Below are positions 43,201 to 52,651 of a DNA stretch of 64,000 bases, one piece after another. The notes below the pieces were generated by a model. The model saw only the letters and a program-made list of their open reading frames with translations. It was not told where the DNA came from and ran no database searches. The DNA comes from Seohaeicola saemankumensis (GTDB lineage: Bacteria > Pseudomonadota > Alphaproteobacteria > Rhodobacterales > Rhodobacteraceae), in assembly GCF_042678485.1 (NCBI RefSeq), contig NZ_JBHTKR010000004.1, positions 124,001 through 188,000 on the forward strand, in the 5' to 3' direction. Both the position numbers and the translations under genes were made by a program. Positions within the stretch are counted from its first letter, which is position 1; every line of letters begins with the position of its first letter.

Positions 43201-45045
43201 ATAGGCGCCCCCGGCCTTGAGGATCCCCAGCGCCCCGATGATCATGTCCGGGCTACGCGCGCAGTTCAGCCCCACCAGCGTGCCCGCGCCCACGCCCATG
43301 GCTTGCAGCACATGGGCCACACGGTTGGCGGCGGCATCCAGTTCCGCATAGCTCAACCGCGTGCCTTCAAAGACCAGCGCGGGGGCATCGGGGGTGGCCT
43401 GGGCCTGCGCCTCGATCATGTGATGCAGGCAGGCGGTATCGGGCAGATCGGTTGCGGTGTCGTTCCAGTCTTGCGTGACCAGCGCCAGTTCGGCATCGGG
43501 CATCACCGGCAGGCTGGACAGCGCAATATCGCCCTTGTCGCCACGCGCCAGCGTGGCCGCCACCACGGCCAGGCGGCCCGCGATCAGATCCAGCGCCAGC
43601 GGCGACAGGCGCGCGGCATCCGCGATCAGCTGCGCGCGCCCGTCGTGCAAGGCCAGCGTCAGAACGGTGCCGGGGATACGCACCAGCGCGTCCTCGGCCA
43701 GGCCCACGGCAGGCATGGCCAGCGCGCCGCAGCCCGGGATGCGCCCCGGCAGATCGGCCATGAAGCCGCCACTGGCCCGCGCGCGCGCGTGATCGGCGGC
43801 AAAACCGGCAACTGCTGGCGCCACCGCGCCACCGCGCGCCACGCGCAGGGGTGCCCATCCAGCGACATATCCGGCCAGCGTCGGATCGGTCAGCCCGGCA
43901 TCGCGCCAGGCGATATCCACATGGTCGCGGTCCGACAGCCGCGCCGCCAGCAAGGCCAGTGCCGCCATGATCGTCTCGGGCGCCTCGGACAGGGTCAGGT
44001 CGCGGGTGATCTCGCCGTTGGTGCCGGTTTCCTGGACCAGATCAAGCGGCGCGGGCGCAAGCGTCTCGATCCGCTTGCGCCAGAACGCCTCGGCCCGGAT
44101 GCGCGGGGCAAAGCCTGCGTCAAGCGCGGCGGCGTCGCCATCCGCCAGCGCGGGCAGAACCTGGCCCGCCTGCACGCCATGGGCCAAGGGTTGTCCGTTC
44201 AGATCGGTGAACCCCCAAAGCTTCAACGGCCCTGTCGCCGTCACCACCGTCAGGCTGTCGCCATCGGCTTGCAATACGGTTCCGGGCAAAGCCCCCGCGC
44301 CACCGGGCACAGCCTCGGCCCCGGTCACGGCCAGCAAGCCATGGGGCGTCAACACCTTGGGCAGGCACAGCGGATTGGCGTGATCGCCATGATCCAGCGC
44401 CAGAACCAACCGCGCCAGACTGTCTGCGTCGCGGGTGAAATCCAGCCGCGCGGCGACCGGCGGGCGGTCATGCAGGCCGAAATAGCTGCGCTGCGTCAGA
44501 TCCTGAGGCTGCCGCGCAGGCGCGCCTGTCGCCAGCATCGCCACCAGATCGGGAAAGCTTTCGATCGCCTCGGCAAAACAGCGGCTGTTCAGGGTCAGGG
44601 CGGTATCATCGGGCGCGACGTCGAACATCCGTTGCAACAGGATATCGCCCTCATCGACGCCGCCGCCGATCAGATGCCAGGTGATGCCATGCCGCGCCTC
44701 GCCCGCGATGCGTGCCCAGACCGGCGCGTTCAACCCGGCATAGCGCGGCAGCGGGCCATCATGGAAATTGACCGCGCCCTTGCCCGCCAGCGCCAACACA
44801 TCCGCCGGCAGCATGTCCAGATTGGCGATGCTCAGCAGCCAGTCGCACGCCACACCCGCCAATCGCTGCGCCAGATCCTTGCCCGGCGCCTCGACCCGCA
44901 GATCCGCCGCCTCTGCCCAGGCGCGCACATTCGGGCAACGCGTCACAACCGCCTGCAATGAATGGCCCGCATCCAGCAGGACCTGCCCACAGTTCAGCGT
45001 CAGGGATTCGTTGCCGATCAGCACAGCCGAGAAGGAAGACATCAC
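40198..45045 (-). CDS. NRPS: formyltransferase-(partial C)-A with inserted luciferase-like monooxygenase-PCP
   Basis: 1615 residues. Order: formyltransferase (about 1-300, VNFHDGPLPRYAG and GGGVDEGDIL); a degenerate condensation-like remnant (about 310-515) lacking HHxxxDG; adenylation domain from 522 with YTSGSTGRPKG near 685 and SFDIS near 730; a luciferase-like FMN monooxygenase (about 768-1126, GMEFSLYYWGND and AIASGWQPDDF) inserted between motifs A4 and A5; adenylation resumes with MYGPTETT near 1204 and NRKVDRKALP near 1400; a carrier domain with DLGGHSL near 1485; a Pro/Ala-rich tail. It should load, formylate and oxidise one amino acid. No thioesterase, so the chain must pass on, presumably to the PKS. 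The start is GTG 45045 or ATG 45042. Confidence 0.9.
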   Translation of the reverse strand: MMSSFSAVLIGNESLTLNCGQVLLDAGHSLQAVVTRCPNVRAWAEAADLRVEAPGKDLAQRLAGVACDWLLSIANLDMLPADVLALAGKGAVNFHDGPLPRYAGLNAPVWARIAGEARHGITWHLIGGGVDEGDILLQRMFDVAPDDTALTLNSRCFAEAIESFPDLVAMLATGAPARQPQDLTQRSYFGLHDRPPVAARLDFTRDADSLARLVLALDHGDHANPLCLPKVLTPHGLLAVTGAEAVPGGAGALPGTVLQADGDSLTVVTATGPLKLWGFTDLNGQPLAHGVQAGQVLPALADGDAAALDAGFAPRIRAEAFWRKRIETLAPAPLDLVQETGTNGEITRDLTLSEAPETIMAALALLAARLSDRDHVDIAWRDAGLTDPTLAGYVAGWAPLRVARGGAVAPAVAGFAADHARARASGGFMADLPGRIPGCGALAMPAVGLAEDALVRIPGTVLTLALHDGRAQLIADAARLSPLALDLIAGRLAVVAATLARGDKGDIALSSLPVMPDAELALVTQDWNDTATDLPDTACLHHMIEAQAQATPDAPALVFEGTRLSYAELDAAANRVAHVLQAMGVGAGTLVGLNCARSPDMIIGALGILKAGGAYVPLDPAFPPDRIALYIADSACPVIVTQAGLAQALPPHDAQVLVIDTDPRLTDAPATRPACKATGADMAYMIYTSGSTGRPKGVMVEHRNVVNFCIGMDARIPHKPGDTWLAVTSLSFDISVLELFWTLARGFKLVLSSDETRALVSSGPVNVTGRGMEFSLYYWGNDDGAGRDKYKLLLEGAKFADTHGFCAVWTPERHFHAFGGPYPNPSVTGAAVAAVTHNISVRAGSCVAPLHHPARIAEEWAVIDNLTNGRAGLAIASGWQPDDFVLRPENAPPHNKPAMMQAIADLRRLWAGEAVEYPTAAGGMHGVVTQPRPVSKTLPVWVTTAGNPDTWREAGTIGANVLTHLLGQSVDEVGEKIQIYHAALRAAGHDPDDFKVTLMLHTYLGQDRDTVREIAREPMKDYLRSAAGLIKQYAWAFPAFKRPKGVANPFQLDLGSLEADELEAILDFAFLRYFDDSGLFGTIDDAMARVEQVRRIGVTEVACLIDYGIPVQQVLDGLLPLAEVVKRANTGLEPDADDHSIAAQIVRHGVSHLQCTPSMARMIAMNDEARGALSKVRHIMLGGEALPGALVAEFAGLTRASVENMYGPTETTIWSTTESAQPEQGVINIGTPIANTQVYVLDAEKQPVPVGVAGELYIGGHGVTRGYWQRDDLTAERFLPDPFVTPDRAAPWGARMYRTGDLVRWRADGKLDFLGRSDHQIKLRGYRIELGEIEAAMDAFAGVRQAVVMAREDVPGLVRLVGYYTASGSVDEAAMKAHLAAIMPDYMVPTAFVALEAFPLTPNRKVDRKALPAPQVRTKPEPQGRTKPEWQVTTVAAPVAAETPKADTQPTPATTDTTFTQATAETAIAAIWTRILGVQDIGARDNFFDLGGHSLLAVQAHREIRADLGIRSLSITDIFRFPVLSALAVKLVGQPMPAGTAAEVPIPVQQPALAAPPAPAVAAPAAPVAPAPQIAAQPEPAAPLIAHPSEDRAAYRTEAMLRRRQLRAERLTRTG

Positions 45046-46088
45046 GATTTACCTTTCATGTCACGCAAGGTGACCGGACCCCGTCCCGCCCCTTGCTTGC
45101 GCCCGCGACCGGACCCAAGGGACCGACGATGATGGGCAAGGATGCGGCGCAACTGGCCCTTGTCCTTGCGTCGCTTTGCGGGACGCCGCAGCATCTGCAC
45201 CCCTGCGCCAAGCACAAGAGCCACCGAGCAGAGGGCCGCATAAACCGCCCCATGGGTCTTGGTGAAATAGTAAAGCCGGGAATCGAACCAGTAATCCGGC
45301 ACCTGATCCCAGGACTTCATACCGGTAGAGACCGAGCCGATATGCATTACCCGACTTTCGGGCACATAGACCGTGCCGAAGCCTGCGCGTGCGGCGCGGT
45401 GGCACAGATCCGTTTCTTCATAATACAGGAAAAACGCCTCATCGAAAATGCCGATCCGGTCCAGCACCGCGCGCCGGATCATCATGCTGGCCCCGGCCAG
45501 CCAATCAACGCGGGTCGTGACCTGCGGAATATCCAGCGGCACCCGCCAGCGCGACAGGATCCGGCTTATCGGGCCTGTGCTGGCGCTTTCCTCGAATTCC
45601 GACAACAATGTCGGGAAACGGAACGCCGTCTCATGCGGCACATCATCATCGCCATAGATGAAACTGCCCGCGATGCCCGCCTGCGGATCCGCCTCCAGCG
45701 CGCGCAGCAGCGCGACCAGCGCGCCGGGCTCGGGAAAGGCGTCAGAGTTCAGCAGATAGACGTAATCGGGCGCTTCGCCATCGGCCATTCCGGCGCGGAT
45801 GCCCACGTTATTGCCAGCGCCAAAGCCGCCGTTATGGCCGGACTGGATCACCCGCACGGCACCGCCTTCGGTCCAGCCATTGTCCCGCGCCGCATCGCGC
45901 AGCATTTCGAAACTGCCATCGCCGCTGTCATTGTCCACGATCACCATGTCGGTGCGCGCGCCGGGAAAGGCGCGTTGCACCTCGGCCATCGCGGCCAGCC
46001 CGGCCTTTGCGGCGCGCAGGGTCATGGGCGCGGTGCGCCAGTTCAGCAGCACGGTCAACAGGCGTGGCGGTTTGCTCGTCATGGTCAT
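45042..46088 (-). CDS. GT2-family glycosyltransferase within the PKS-NRPS operon (rhamnosyltransferase-like)
   Basis: 348 residues. VLLNWRTAPMTLRAAKAGL opens the GT-A fold, followed by VIVDNDSGDGSFE, GHNGGFGAGNNVGIR and YVYLLNSDAFPEPG (D-x-D-like). FFLYYEETDLCHRAARAG is the catalytic block seen in WbbL/dTDP-rhamnosyl transferases. A short hydrophobic segment near 300-320 may associate it with the membrane. Its ATG overlaps the PKS stop by four bases and its stop overlaps the NRPS start, so it is embedded in the assembly line and probably glycosylates the product or links it to the glycan. Confidence 0.87.
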   Translation of the reverse strand: MTMTSKPPRLLTVLLNWRTAPMTLRAAKAGLAAMAEVQRAFPGARTDMVIVDNDSGDGSFEMLRDAARDNGWTEGGAVRVIQSGHNGGFGAGNNVGIRAGMADGEAPDYVYLLNSDAFPEPGALVALLRALEADPQAGIAGSFIYGDDDVPHETAFRFPTLLSEFEESASTGPISRILSRWRVPLDIPQVTTRVDWLAGASMMIRRAVLDRIGIFDEAFFLYYEETDLCHRAARAGFGTVYVPESRVMHIGSVSTGMKSWDQVPDYWFDSRLYYFTKTHGAVYAALCSVALVLGAGVQMLRRPAKRRKDKGQLRRILAHHRRSLGSGRGRKQGAGRGPVTLRDMKGKS

Positions 46089-49000
46089 TCCGCCGCTTCC
46101 ATCGGCACGTCACGGCCCGCGACTGCCCGCAGCGCGGGACGTGATGCGCGCCGTTCGGCGGCCTCGATCACCCGGCGCATCCGCGCGGCCAGCACCCGCA
46201 CATTGGGTTCCAGCACCATGGAATCGTGATCCCCCGGCACTTCCTGCACCTCGACTTTTGGCGCCCATGCGGTCCAGTCATTGTCATGCAGCACATAGGC
46301 GCGTTCTGAATTGACCAGACGGTCCGGCGCCACCTGCCACTTGCCCACCAGCGGCGGACGGAACAGCATCAACGGCCCGTCCCAGCGCTGCAGCTTGTAC
46401 GAGGTGACGCTTTCCATGAAGGCCGCCTCGATCGCGACATTGTGGAACTGCGCCGCCGGTTCCTCGGCGTCGTCGGTCTTGATGCGACGTTTCTCGAACT
46501 CCCACGCGATACGGCGCGTCAGCCAACGCGCCGGATAGGCGATGCCGCCCGCGCGCAATTCCTGCAACTGGATCACCAGCCGGTCCCGCAAGGACAGCGG
46601 ACGGGGCACCGGCAAGGGCGTGTCCAGCATGACCAGGGCTGCCACCTCTTCGCCTGCCGCCGTCAACTGCCGCGCGATTTCCAGCGCGGTGATCCCGCCA
46701 CCGGAAAAACCGCCCAGCATATAGGGGCCCCGCGGCTGCACCTGACGGATCTCGGCGATATAGTCGCGCGCCGCCTGCACCAGATCGCGATGGGGTTCCT
46801 GATCGCCGTAAAGCCCGCGCGCCTGCAACCCGTAGAAGGGCCGGTCGGTGCCCAGCAGATGCGCCAGATGCCGCAGGTTCAGGATATTGCCGAACATACC
46901 CGCCACCAGGAAGAACGGCGTTCTCGGCCCGCCCTCGCCTGTGTGCATCGGCACCACATGGGTAAAGCGGCGCTGCGGCGCTGCAGGCTTGGCGGTGTCG
47001 GTGGCCCCCTCGGCCCCCGCCACCACGCCGCCACGTTCCGCGATCAGGGCGGCGCATTTGCGGATCGTCGGCGCCTCGAACAGGATCGAGATCGGGAAAT
47101 CCACGTTGAACGCCTTGCGTACCTTGGCGAACAGGCGCACCGCGATCAGCGAATGCCCGCCCAGATCGAAGAAACTGTCCTCGACACCCACGCTGTCCAG
47201 CCCCAGCAATTCCTGCCAGAAGGCGGCCAGACGCTTTTCGACCTCGGTCTCGGGTGCCACGAAATCGCTGTCCAGACTGGGGCGCTCGAAACTCTGCCCG
47301 CCCGTGTCGGCGCCGGTATCGACCGCATCGGCCTGCCGGATCAGTGCGGCCAGATCCATCGATGAGATGACGACCTGCGATCCCTTGCCCGCCAGCGCGC
47401 GCAGAAACGCATCGGCGCCTTCCTCGGGTCTGATGCCCTGCGTCAGCATGTGGCGCAGCCGTTCCTCGGCGGGCGACAGCGGGCGCGGCCCGGTGCTTTC
47501 GGATAGGGCGGCCGTGGCAGGGGCGGCGGCGCGGCCAAAGGCGGCGGTGTCGTCCAGACGGCGGATGCTGAAGCCTTCGACCTCGATGCAGACGGTCCCG
47601 TCGGGGGCCGCGATCACCACGTCGAAAGTGGCCGAAGGTCCATCGGCGCTGTTGCCCGTGCGGCTGCGTACCCAGCTTGCAACGCGCGCCGGCAGCGGGC
47701 GATGAACGCGCACCGTGCCATAGGACACCGGCACCCACAAATGATCGGGCTTGTAGCCGGCGATCAGCCCCATGGCCCAGCCGGTCGCCAGATCCATCAG
47801 GCCGGGATGCAGGCCCCAGCCCGCGCCCAGATCGGCCGTCTTGTCATCGGGCAGCGCCAGCCAGGCCAGCCCTTCGCCCTGACCAAAGGCCATGGACCGG
47901 ATCACCCGCCAGCGCGGCCCGAAGGCCAGATGCGCCTCTTGCGGGGAGGGGATGAAACCTTGCGGTCCGGCCTCGTGCGGATGGGCGCAGCGCGCGGCGA
48001 TGGCGGACAGATCAAGTGCTGCCGGCGGTGTCAGCGGCAAAAGCGACAACTCGGCCTCGGCATGTGTCACGATGCCCCCAGCCTGCGCGCTTTGCACCTC
48101 GAAGGCATAACCGGCCTCGGACCGGGGCAGGCGCACCCGCATTTCCAGCGGTGCGGCATCGGCCACCTGCAAGGGCGACAGGAAGTAAAGATCGCGGATC
48201 TCGAACCCGCCGGTCTCGCCCTGCGCGCGCAGGGCCTGCGCCGCCAGTTGCAGATAGCCGGTACCCGGCATGACAGCGTCACCCGCCGCCGTGCGATGCT
48301 CGTTCAGCACCCAGTCGGCACGCGCATCCAGCGTCTTGAGGAACATCCGGTGCCCGCCCGCGTCCAGCGCGACCTGATCCAGCAACGGCGTATCCTTGGG
48401 CGCCGCGCGCCGTTCGGGGGGCGCATCGCCCGCCAGCCGTGCCGCCATCGCATCGGCGGCCATACCCACACCCGACCAGATGCCCCAGTCGATCGCCAGC
48501 ACCCGCGTCTTGCCGCCCGCGCGCGCTTTGGCATAGGCGTTCAGATATTCGTTGGCGGCCACGTAATCGACCTGCCCCACCGGCGCGGTCACCGTCGACG
48601 AGGATGAGAACAGCACCAGCCAATCCAGCGCCCCATCGGGGAACAACTCTTCCAGCACCTTGGTGCCGTGGATCTTGGGGGTGAACACATCCTCGATCTC
48701 GGTCAGGGATTTGGTCAGCAGGGGCGCGTCTTGGATCACGCCGGCCGCATGGATCACGGCCGTCACCGGACCCATCTTGGCCTCGGCCTGTTTGACCGCT
48801 GCGCGCATATCCTCGATATTGCTGACATCGGCCTGGATCACCAGAACCTCGCCGCCCTGGGCCTCAAGCGCCTGCACGGCGCGGATACGCTGCACCACGG
48901 TATCCTGCACGGATGACCGCAGCAGCCCGTCCCAGCGGGCACGCGGCGGCAGGGCGGACCGCGCCAGCAGCACGACACGGCGTTGCCCGCGCGCGATCAG

Positions 49001-52000
49001 CGCCGCCGCGATGCTCAGGCCGATACCGCCGAAACCACCCGTGATCAGGGTCACGCCATCGGCGCGCAGCGGCAGCCTGTCAGCGGCTACCGGGGCCAGC
49101 GGCGCGGGCTTGAACTCCAGCGCAAAGCGTTTCTCACCGCGCAGGGCGGCCACGGTATTGTCAGGTGCGGCCAGCAGATCTTCCAGCACGCGGGCGGCCA
49201 GATCATCCAGCGCCTCGCCGCGCTTGCGCCCTTCGGGCAGGCGGATGTCCAGCACCGCGCAGGTCATGCCCGGCACTTCGCGCGGGATCACCCGCGCCGG
49301 TCCCATCACGGTGGCCTTGTCAGGATCACCCAAAGCCTCGCCACGCACCTGCGCCGCGTCGGATGTGATCACGCTGACATGGGCGGTGGCGTTTTCCTCG
49401 GCCATGGCCTGCGCCAGGAACAGCAGGCTGTAAAAGCCCTGTTCCTGCGTGCGGTGGAAGAAACTGCTACCGGGGCGGAAGCCATGATCTCGCGTGACCT
49501 GCCACAGATGGGCGATGCGCGCGGGCATCCGGCCCCGGTCCATCAGGTCACGGATCAGCAGGTCATATCCCGCCCGCCCCTGTTCGGGGGCCAGCAGATA
49601 GCCATCGTCGCCCACGCGGGCAAAGGCATCGGCGGGGCGCACGGTAATCACCCGCTGACCGGCGGCGCGCAGCTTCGCCGTCAAGACCGCACCGAGACCC
49701 GCGTCATCCTCGAACACCAGCCAGTCCTGCGGCGGCAGATCCGACAGATCGTCCATATCCAGATCACATGCGGCCAGGCGCGGCACCCAGGCGGGGCGAT
49801 AGCCCCAGCTGTCCAGGTCATCGCGGCGCAAGGGCCACAGATCGGCCTCGGCCTGCGATTGCGCGCCTTTGCCGGGCTCAATGAAATAGCGGCTGCGCTG
49901 GAAGGCATAGCCCGGCAACGGCACGCGGTTGCGCGGCACCCCGCCCCAGACCTGATCCCAGTCGATGGCAACCCCCACCGCCCACATCCGCGCCAGCATC
50001 GCCATGAAATAGGCGTCATCGGCTACGCTGTCCTGCGGATGGCGCAACGACCCGATCACCGCATTGGGCGTGACCGTGGCATGTTGCCCCGCCAGCGAGG
50101 CCAGCCCCTTGCCGGGCCCGACCTCAAGGAAAACGCGCCCTTGCCCTTTCGGCGCAGCGGCCGCCAGGCTGGCGATACAATCGGCGAAATGTACCGTATG
50201 GCGCAGATGGCCCACCCAGTATTCGGGGTCTGTGGCCTGCGCGTCGGTCATGCGCTGCCCGGTCCGGTTGGACATCACCGGGATCGCGGGCGGGTTCAGC
50301 GTGATCGACCGCAGGTAATCGCCAAAGCGTTGCAGGATCGGCTCCAACATCCGCGAATGGGCGGCCACATCAATGGGAATGCGCTGGAACTCGACCTCGC
50401 GCGCGGTCAGCTCTGCTTGCAGACGGTCAAGTGCGGCCTGCGGGCCTGATGCCACGCTCAGCGCCGGGCCATTGACCGCGCCCAGGTCCAGATCGTCACC
50501 CAGCAGCGGGCGCAATTCATCCGCAGGCAGTCCGACCGACAGAAGCCCACCGGCCGGCACCGTATCGAACAGCGTGCCGCGCAGATGGACCAGGCCGATG
50601 CAATCCTCGAACCCGATGATGCCGGCCACGCAAGCGGCGGTATTCTCGCCCATGGAATGACCGACCAGAGCGGCGGGCTTGACCCCCCAGCTGATCCAGA
50701 GCTGCGCCAGCGCATATTCGACGATCATGATCAGCGGCAGCTGCACCGATGGCTGTTTCAGCCGTTCGTCCGCCTGCGCCTCTTGCCCGCGTTCGGGTAG
50801 CCAGACGGCGCGAATGTCGTAATCCAGCTTGCCTTGCAGCACCGCAAGGCCGCGATCCATCCAGTCGCGGAAAACCGGCTCGGTGTCATAAAGATCCCGC
50901 GCCATACCCGCGTATTGCGCGCCGCCGCCGGGGAACATGAAGACCACATCCGGCGCATCGCCCAGAACCTTGTGGGTGAACACGCGGCGCGGGTCATTCG
51001 CGCGCAGGGTCGCCGCCGCCTCGGCATGGCTGGCGGCCACGATCACGCGGCGTTGTTCAAACGCGCGCCGCCCGTGGCGCAGGGTATAGGCGACATCGGC
51101 CAGCGGCTGATCGGGCCGTGCGTCCAGATGATCGGCCAGACGCTGCGTCGCCTCATCCAAGGCCGCCTTGCTGCGGGCCGAGATCACCAGCGGCTGAAAC
51201 GGGAAATCGCTTTCCCCGGATGGCGCGCGCATGGGCGCTTCCTCCAGCACCACATGCGCGTTGGTGCCGCCGACGCCCAGCGAATTGACCCCGGCGCGAC
51301 GGGGAGCAGACCCGCGCGGCCAGTCAGTCAGCCGGTCATTGACCACGAAGGGGCTGCCCTCGAACCCGATCACGGGGTTGGGGGCCTCGTATCCCAGCGA
51401 TGGCGGGATCTGCCCGTGATGCAGCGCCAGCATTGTCTTGATCAGGCTGGCCACACCGGCAGCGGTGTCCAGATGGCCGATGTTGGTCTTGACCGATCCG
51501 ATCCGGCAGAAGCCTTCGCCCTGGGCCCCACCCTGGCGGAACGCTTCGGTCAGGGCCGCCACCTCGATCGGATCGCCCAGATAGGTGCCGGTGCCATGGC
51601 ATTCGACATAGCCCACCGTATCGGGTGCCACGCCGGCCACTGCCTGCGCCTCGACGATCGCGGCGGATTGACCATCGACCGAGGGCGCCAGATAGCCCGC
51701 CTTGGCGGCGCCGTCGTTGTTGATCGCCGTGCCCTTGATCACGCCCCAGATATGATCGCCATCCGCAATCGCATCCGACAGGCGGCGCAGCACCACCGCC
51801 CCCGCGCCCGATCCGAACACCGTGCCCTTGGCGCGATGATCGAAAGCATGGCATTCGCCATCGGGCGACAGGATCTCGCCGTCTTTATAGAGATAGCCCC
51901 GATTCTGCGGCAGCTCGATCGTGACCCCGCCCGCAATCGCCATGTCGGATTCGCCGATCAGCAGCGATTGCACCGCGCCATGCACCGCGACAAGCGATGT

Positions 52001-52570
52001 GGAACAGGCCGTCTGCACGTTCACGCTGGGCCCGGTCAGGTTGAACACATGGCTGGCGCGCGTGGTCAGAAAATCCTTGTCATTGCCCGTGTGGCGCAAC
52101 AGGAACATGCCCACATCCTGCACCAGATCGGGGTTGGAGCAGATGTTGAAATAGAAATAGCTGCCCATGCCGCAGCCGCCGAAAACACCCACTGGGCCGG
52201 GGAAATCCTCGGGCATGTGACCGGCGTTTTCCAACGCCTCCCAGACCACCTCAAGGAACTGGCGATGCTGCGGATCCATGATCGCCGCATCCTTGGGGCT
52301 GAAGCCGAAGAATTCCGCATCGAACCGGTCGAACCCGTCCAGGGGCGCGGCATAGGGCACGTAATCGGGCCGCGACAGCATGTGCCGCGCCTCGCCCGCC
52401 GCCAGCAGTTCGTCCTCGGACAGCTTGCGAATGGACCGGATACCATCGCGCAGGTTGCGCCAATAGGTATCGACATCCCCCGCACCCGGAAGATGCGCGG
52501 CCATGCCCACAATGGCGATATCGGTTTCAGCAGTCACGAGCGATGGCCCCCTCTGTCCGTCCGTCATCAC
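46085..52570 (-). CDS. Type I polyketide synthase: KS-AT-KR-DH-ACP-TE
   Basis: 2161 residues. Ketosynthase (about 15-440) has active-site ACSTSLVAVH near 186, ECHGTGTYLGDPIE and KTNIGHLD. The acyltransferase has FMFPGGGAQYAG near 541 and GHSMGE near 635, with VAAHS at the specificity site, suggesting malonyl-CoA. Ketoreductase: LITGGFGGIG near 1173, Tyr in VDYVAANEYL near 1331. Dehydratase: NEHRTAAGDAVMPGTGY near 1423, placed after the ketoreductase. Carrier: DLGGHSL near 1800. Thioesterase: LGGFSGGG near 1951. One module would perform one extension, reduce and dehydrate it, and release it. The start is GTG 52570, ATG 52567, or GTG with GGGGG upstream at about 52537. Confidence 0.92.
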   Translation of the reverse strand: MMTDGQRGPSLVTAETDIAIVGMAAHLPGAGDVDTYWRNLRDGIRSIRKLSEDELLAAGEARHMLSRPDYVPYAAPLDGFDRFDAEFFGFSPKDAAIMDPQHRQFLEVVWEALENAGHMPEDFPGPVGVFGGCGMGSYFYFNICSNPDLVQDVGMFLLRHTGNDKDFLTTRASHVFNLTGPSVNVQTACSTSLVAVHGAVQSLLIGESDMAIAGGVTIELPQNRGYLYKDGEILSPDGECHAFDHRAKGTVFGSGAGAVVLRRLSDAIADGDHIWGVIKGTAINNDGAAKAGYLAPSVDGQSAAIVEAQAVAGVAPDTVGYVECHGTGTYLGDPIEVAALTEAFRQGGAQGEGFCRIGSVKTNIGHLDTAAGVASLIKTMLALHHGQIPPSLGYEAPNPVIGFEGSPFVVNDRLTDWPRGSAPRRAGVNSLGVGGTNAHVVLEEAPMRAPSGESDFPFQPLVISARSKAALDEATQRLADHLDARPDQPLADVAYTLRHGRRAFEQRRVIVAASHAEAAATLRANDPRRVFTHKVLGDAPDVVFMFPGGGAQYAGMARDLYDTEPVFRDWMDRGLAVLQGKLDYDIRAVWLPERGQEAQADERLKQPSVQLPLIMIVEYALAQLWISWGVKPAALVGHSMGENTAACVAGIIGFEDCIGLVHLRGTLFDTVPAGGLLSVGLPADELRPLLGDDLDLGAVNGPALSVASGPQAALDRLQAELTAREVEFQRIPIDVAAHSRMLEPILQRFGDYLRSITLNPPAIPVMSNRTGQRMTDAQATDPEYWVGHLRHTVHFADCIASLAAAAPKGQGRVFLEVGPGKGLASLAGQHATVTPNAVIGSLRHPQDSVADDAYFMAMLARMWAVGVAIDWDQVWGGVPRNRVPLPGYAFQRSRYFIEPGKGAQSQAEADLWPLRRDDLDSWGYRPAWVPRLAACDLDMDDLSDLPPQDWLVFEDDAGLGAVLTAKLRAAGQRVITVRPADAFARVGDDGYLLAPEQGRAGYDLLIRDLMDRGRMPARIAHLWQVTRDHGFRPGSSFFHRTQEQGFYSLLFLAQAMAEENATAHVSVITSDAAQVRGEALGDPDKATVMGPARVIPREVPGMTCAVLDIRLPEGRKRGEALDDLAARVLEDLLAAPDNTVAALRGEKRFALEFKPAPLAPVAADRLPLRADGVTLITGGFGGIGLSIAAALIARGQRRVVLLARSALPPRARWDGLLRSSVQDTVVQRIRAVQALEAQGGEVLVIQADVSNIEDMRAAVKQAEAKMGPVTAVIHAAGVIQDAPLLTKSLTEIEDVFTPKIHGTKVLEELFPDGALDWLVLFSSSSTVTAPVGQVDYVAANEYLNAYAKARAGGKTRVLAIDWGIWSGVGMAADAMAARLAGDAPPERRAAPKDTPLLDQVALDAGGHRMFLKTLDARADWVLNEHRTAAGDAVMPGTGYLQLAAQALRAQGETGGFEIRDLYFLSPLQVADAAPLEMRVRLPRSEAGYAFEVQSAQAGGIVTHAEAELSLLPLTPPAALDLSAIAARCAHPHEAGPQGFIPSPQEAHLAFGPRWRVIRSMAFGQGEGLAWLALPDDKTADLGAGWGLHPGLMDLATGWAMGLIAGYKPDHLWVPVSYGTVRVHRPLPARVASWVRSRTGNSADGPSATFDVVIAAPDGTVCIEVEGFSIRRLDDTAAFGRAAAPATAALSESTGPRPLSPAEERLRHMLTQGIRPEEGADAFLRALAGKGSQVVISSMDLAALIRQADAVDTGADTGGQSFERPSLDSDFVAPETEVEKRLAAFWQELLGLDSVGVEDSFFDLGGHSLIAVRLFAKVRKAFNVDFPISILFEAPTIRKCAALIAERGGVVAGAEGATDTAKPAAPQRRFTHVVPMHTGEGGPRTPFFLVAGMFGNILNLRHLAHLLGTDRPFYGLQARGLYGDQEPHRDLVQAARDYIAEIRQVQPRGPYMLGGFSGGGITALEIARQLTAAGEEVAALVMLDTPLPVPRPLSLRDRLVIQLQELRAGGIAYPARWLTRRIAWEFEKRRIKTDDAEEPAAQFHNVAIEAAFMESVTSYKLQRWDGPLMLFRPPLVGKWQVAPDRLVNSERAYVLHDNDWTAWAPKVEVQEVPGDHDSMVLEPNVRVLAARMRRVIEAAERRASRPALRAVAGRDVPMEAAE

Positions 52571-52651
52571 TCGTTACAAAACACCGGTTCCGCGTTAGCG
52601 GCCAAATACGGTCATAATCTGACAAAACACTGTCAAACTTGTTACGTGCCG

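Noticed and set aside
42256..44961. Long open frame on the + strand opposite the NRPS gene
   Set aside because: It is rich in Arg, Gln, His and Gly, has no recognisable domain, and mirrors a clearly coding adenylation/formyltransferase region. High G+C produces such antisense frames.
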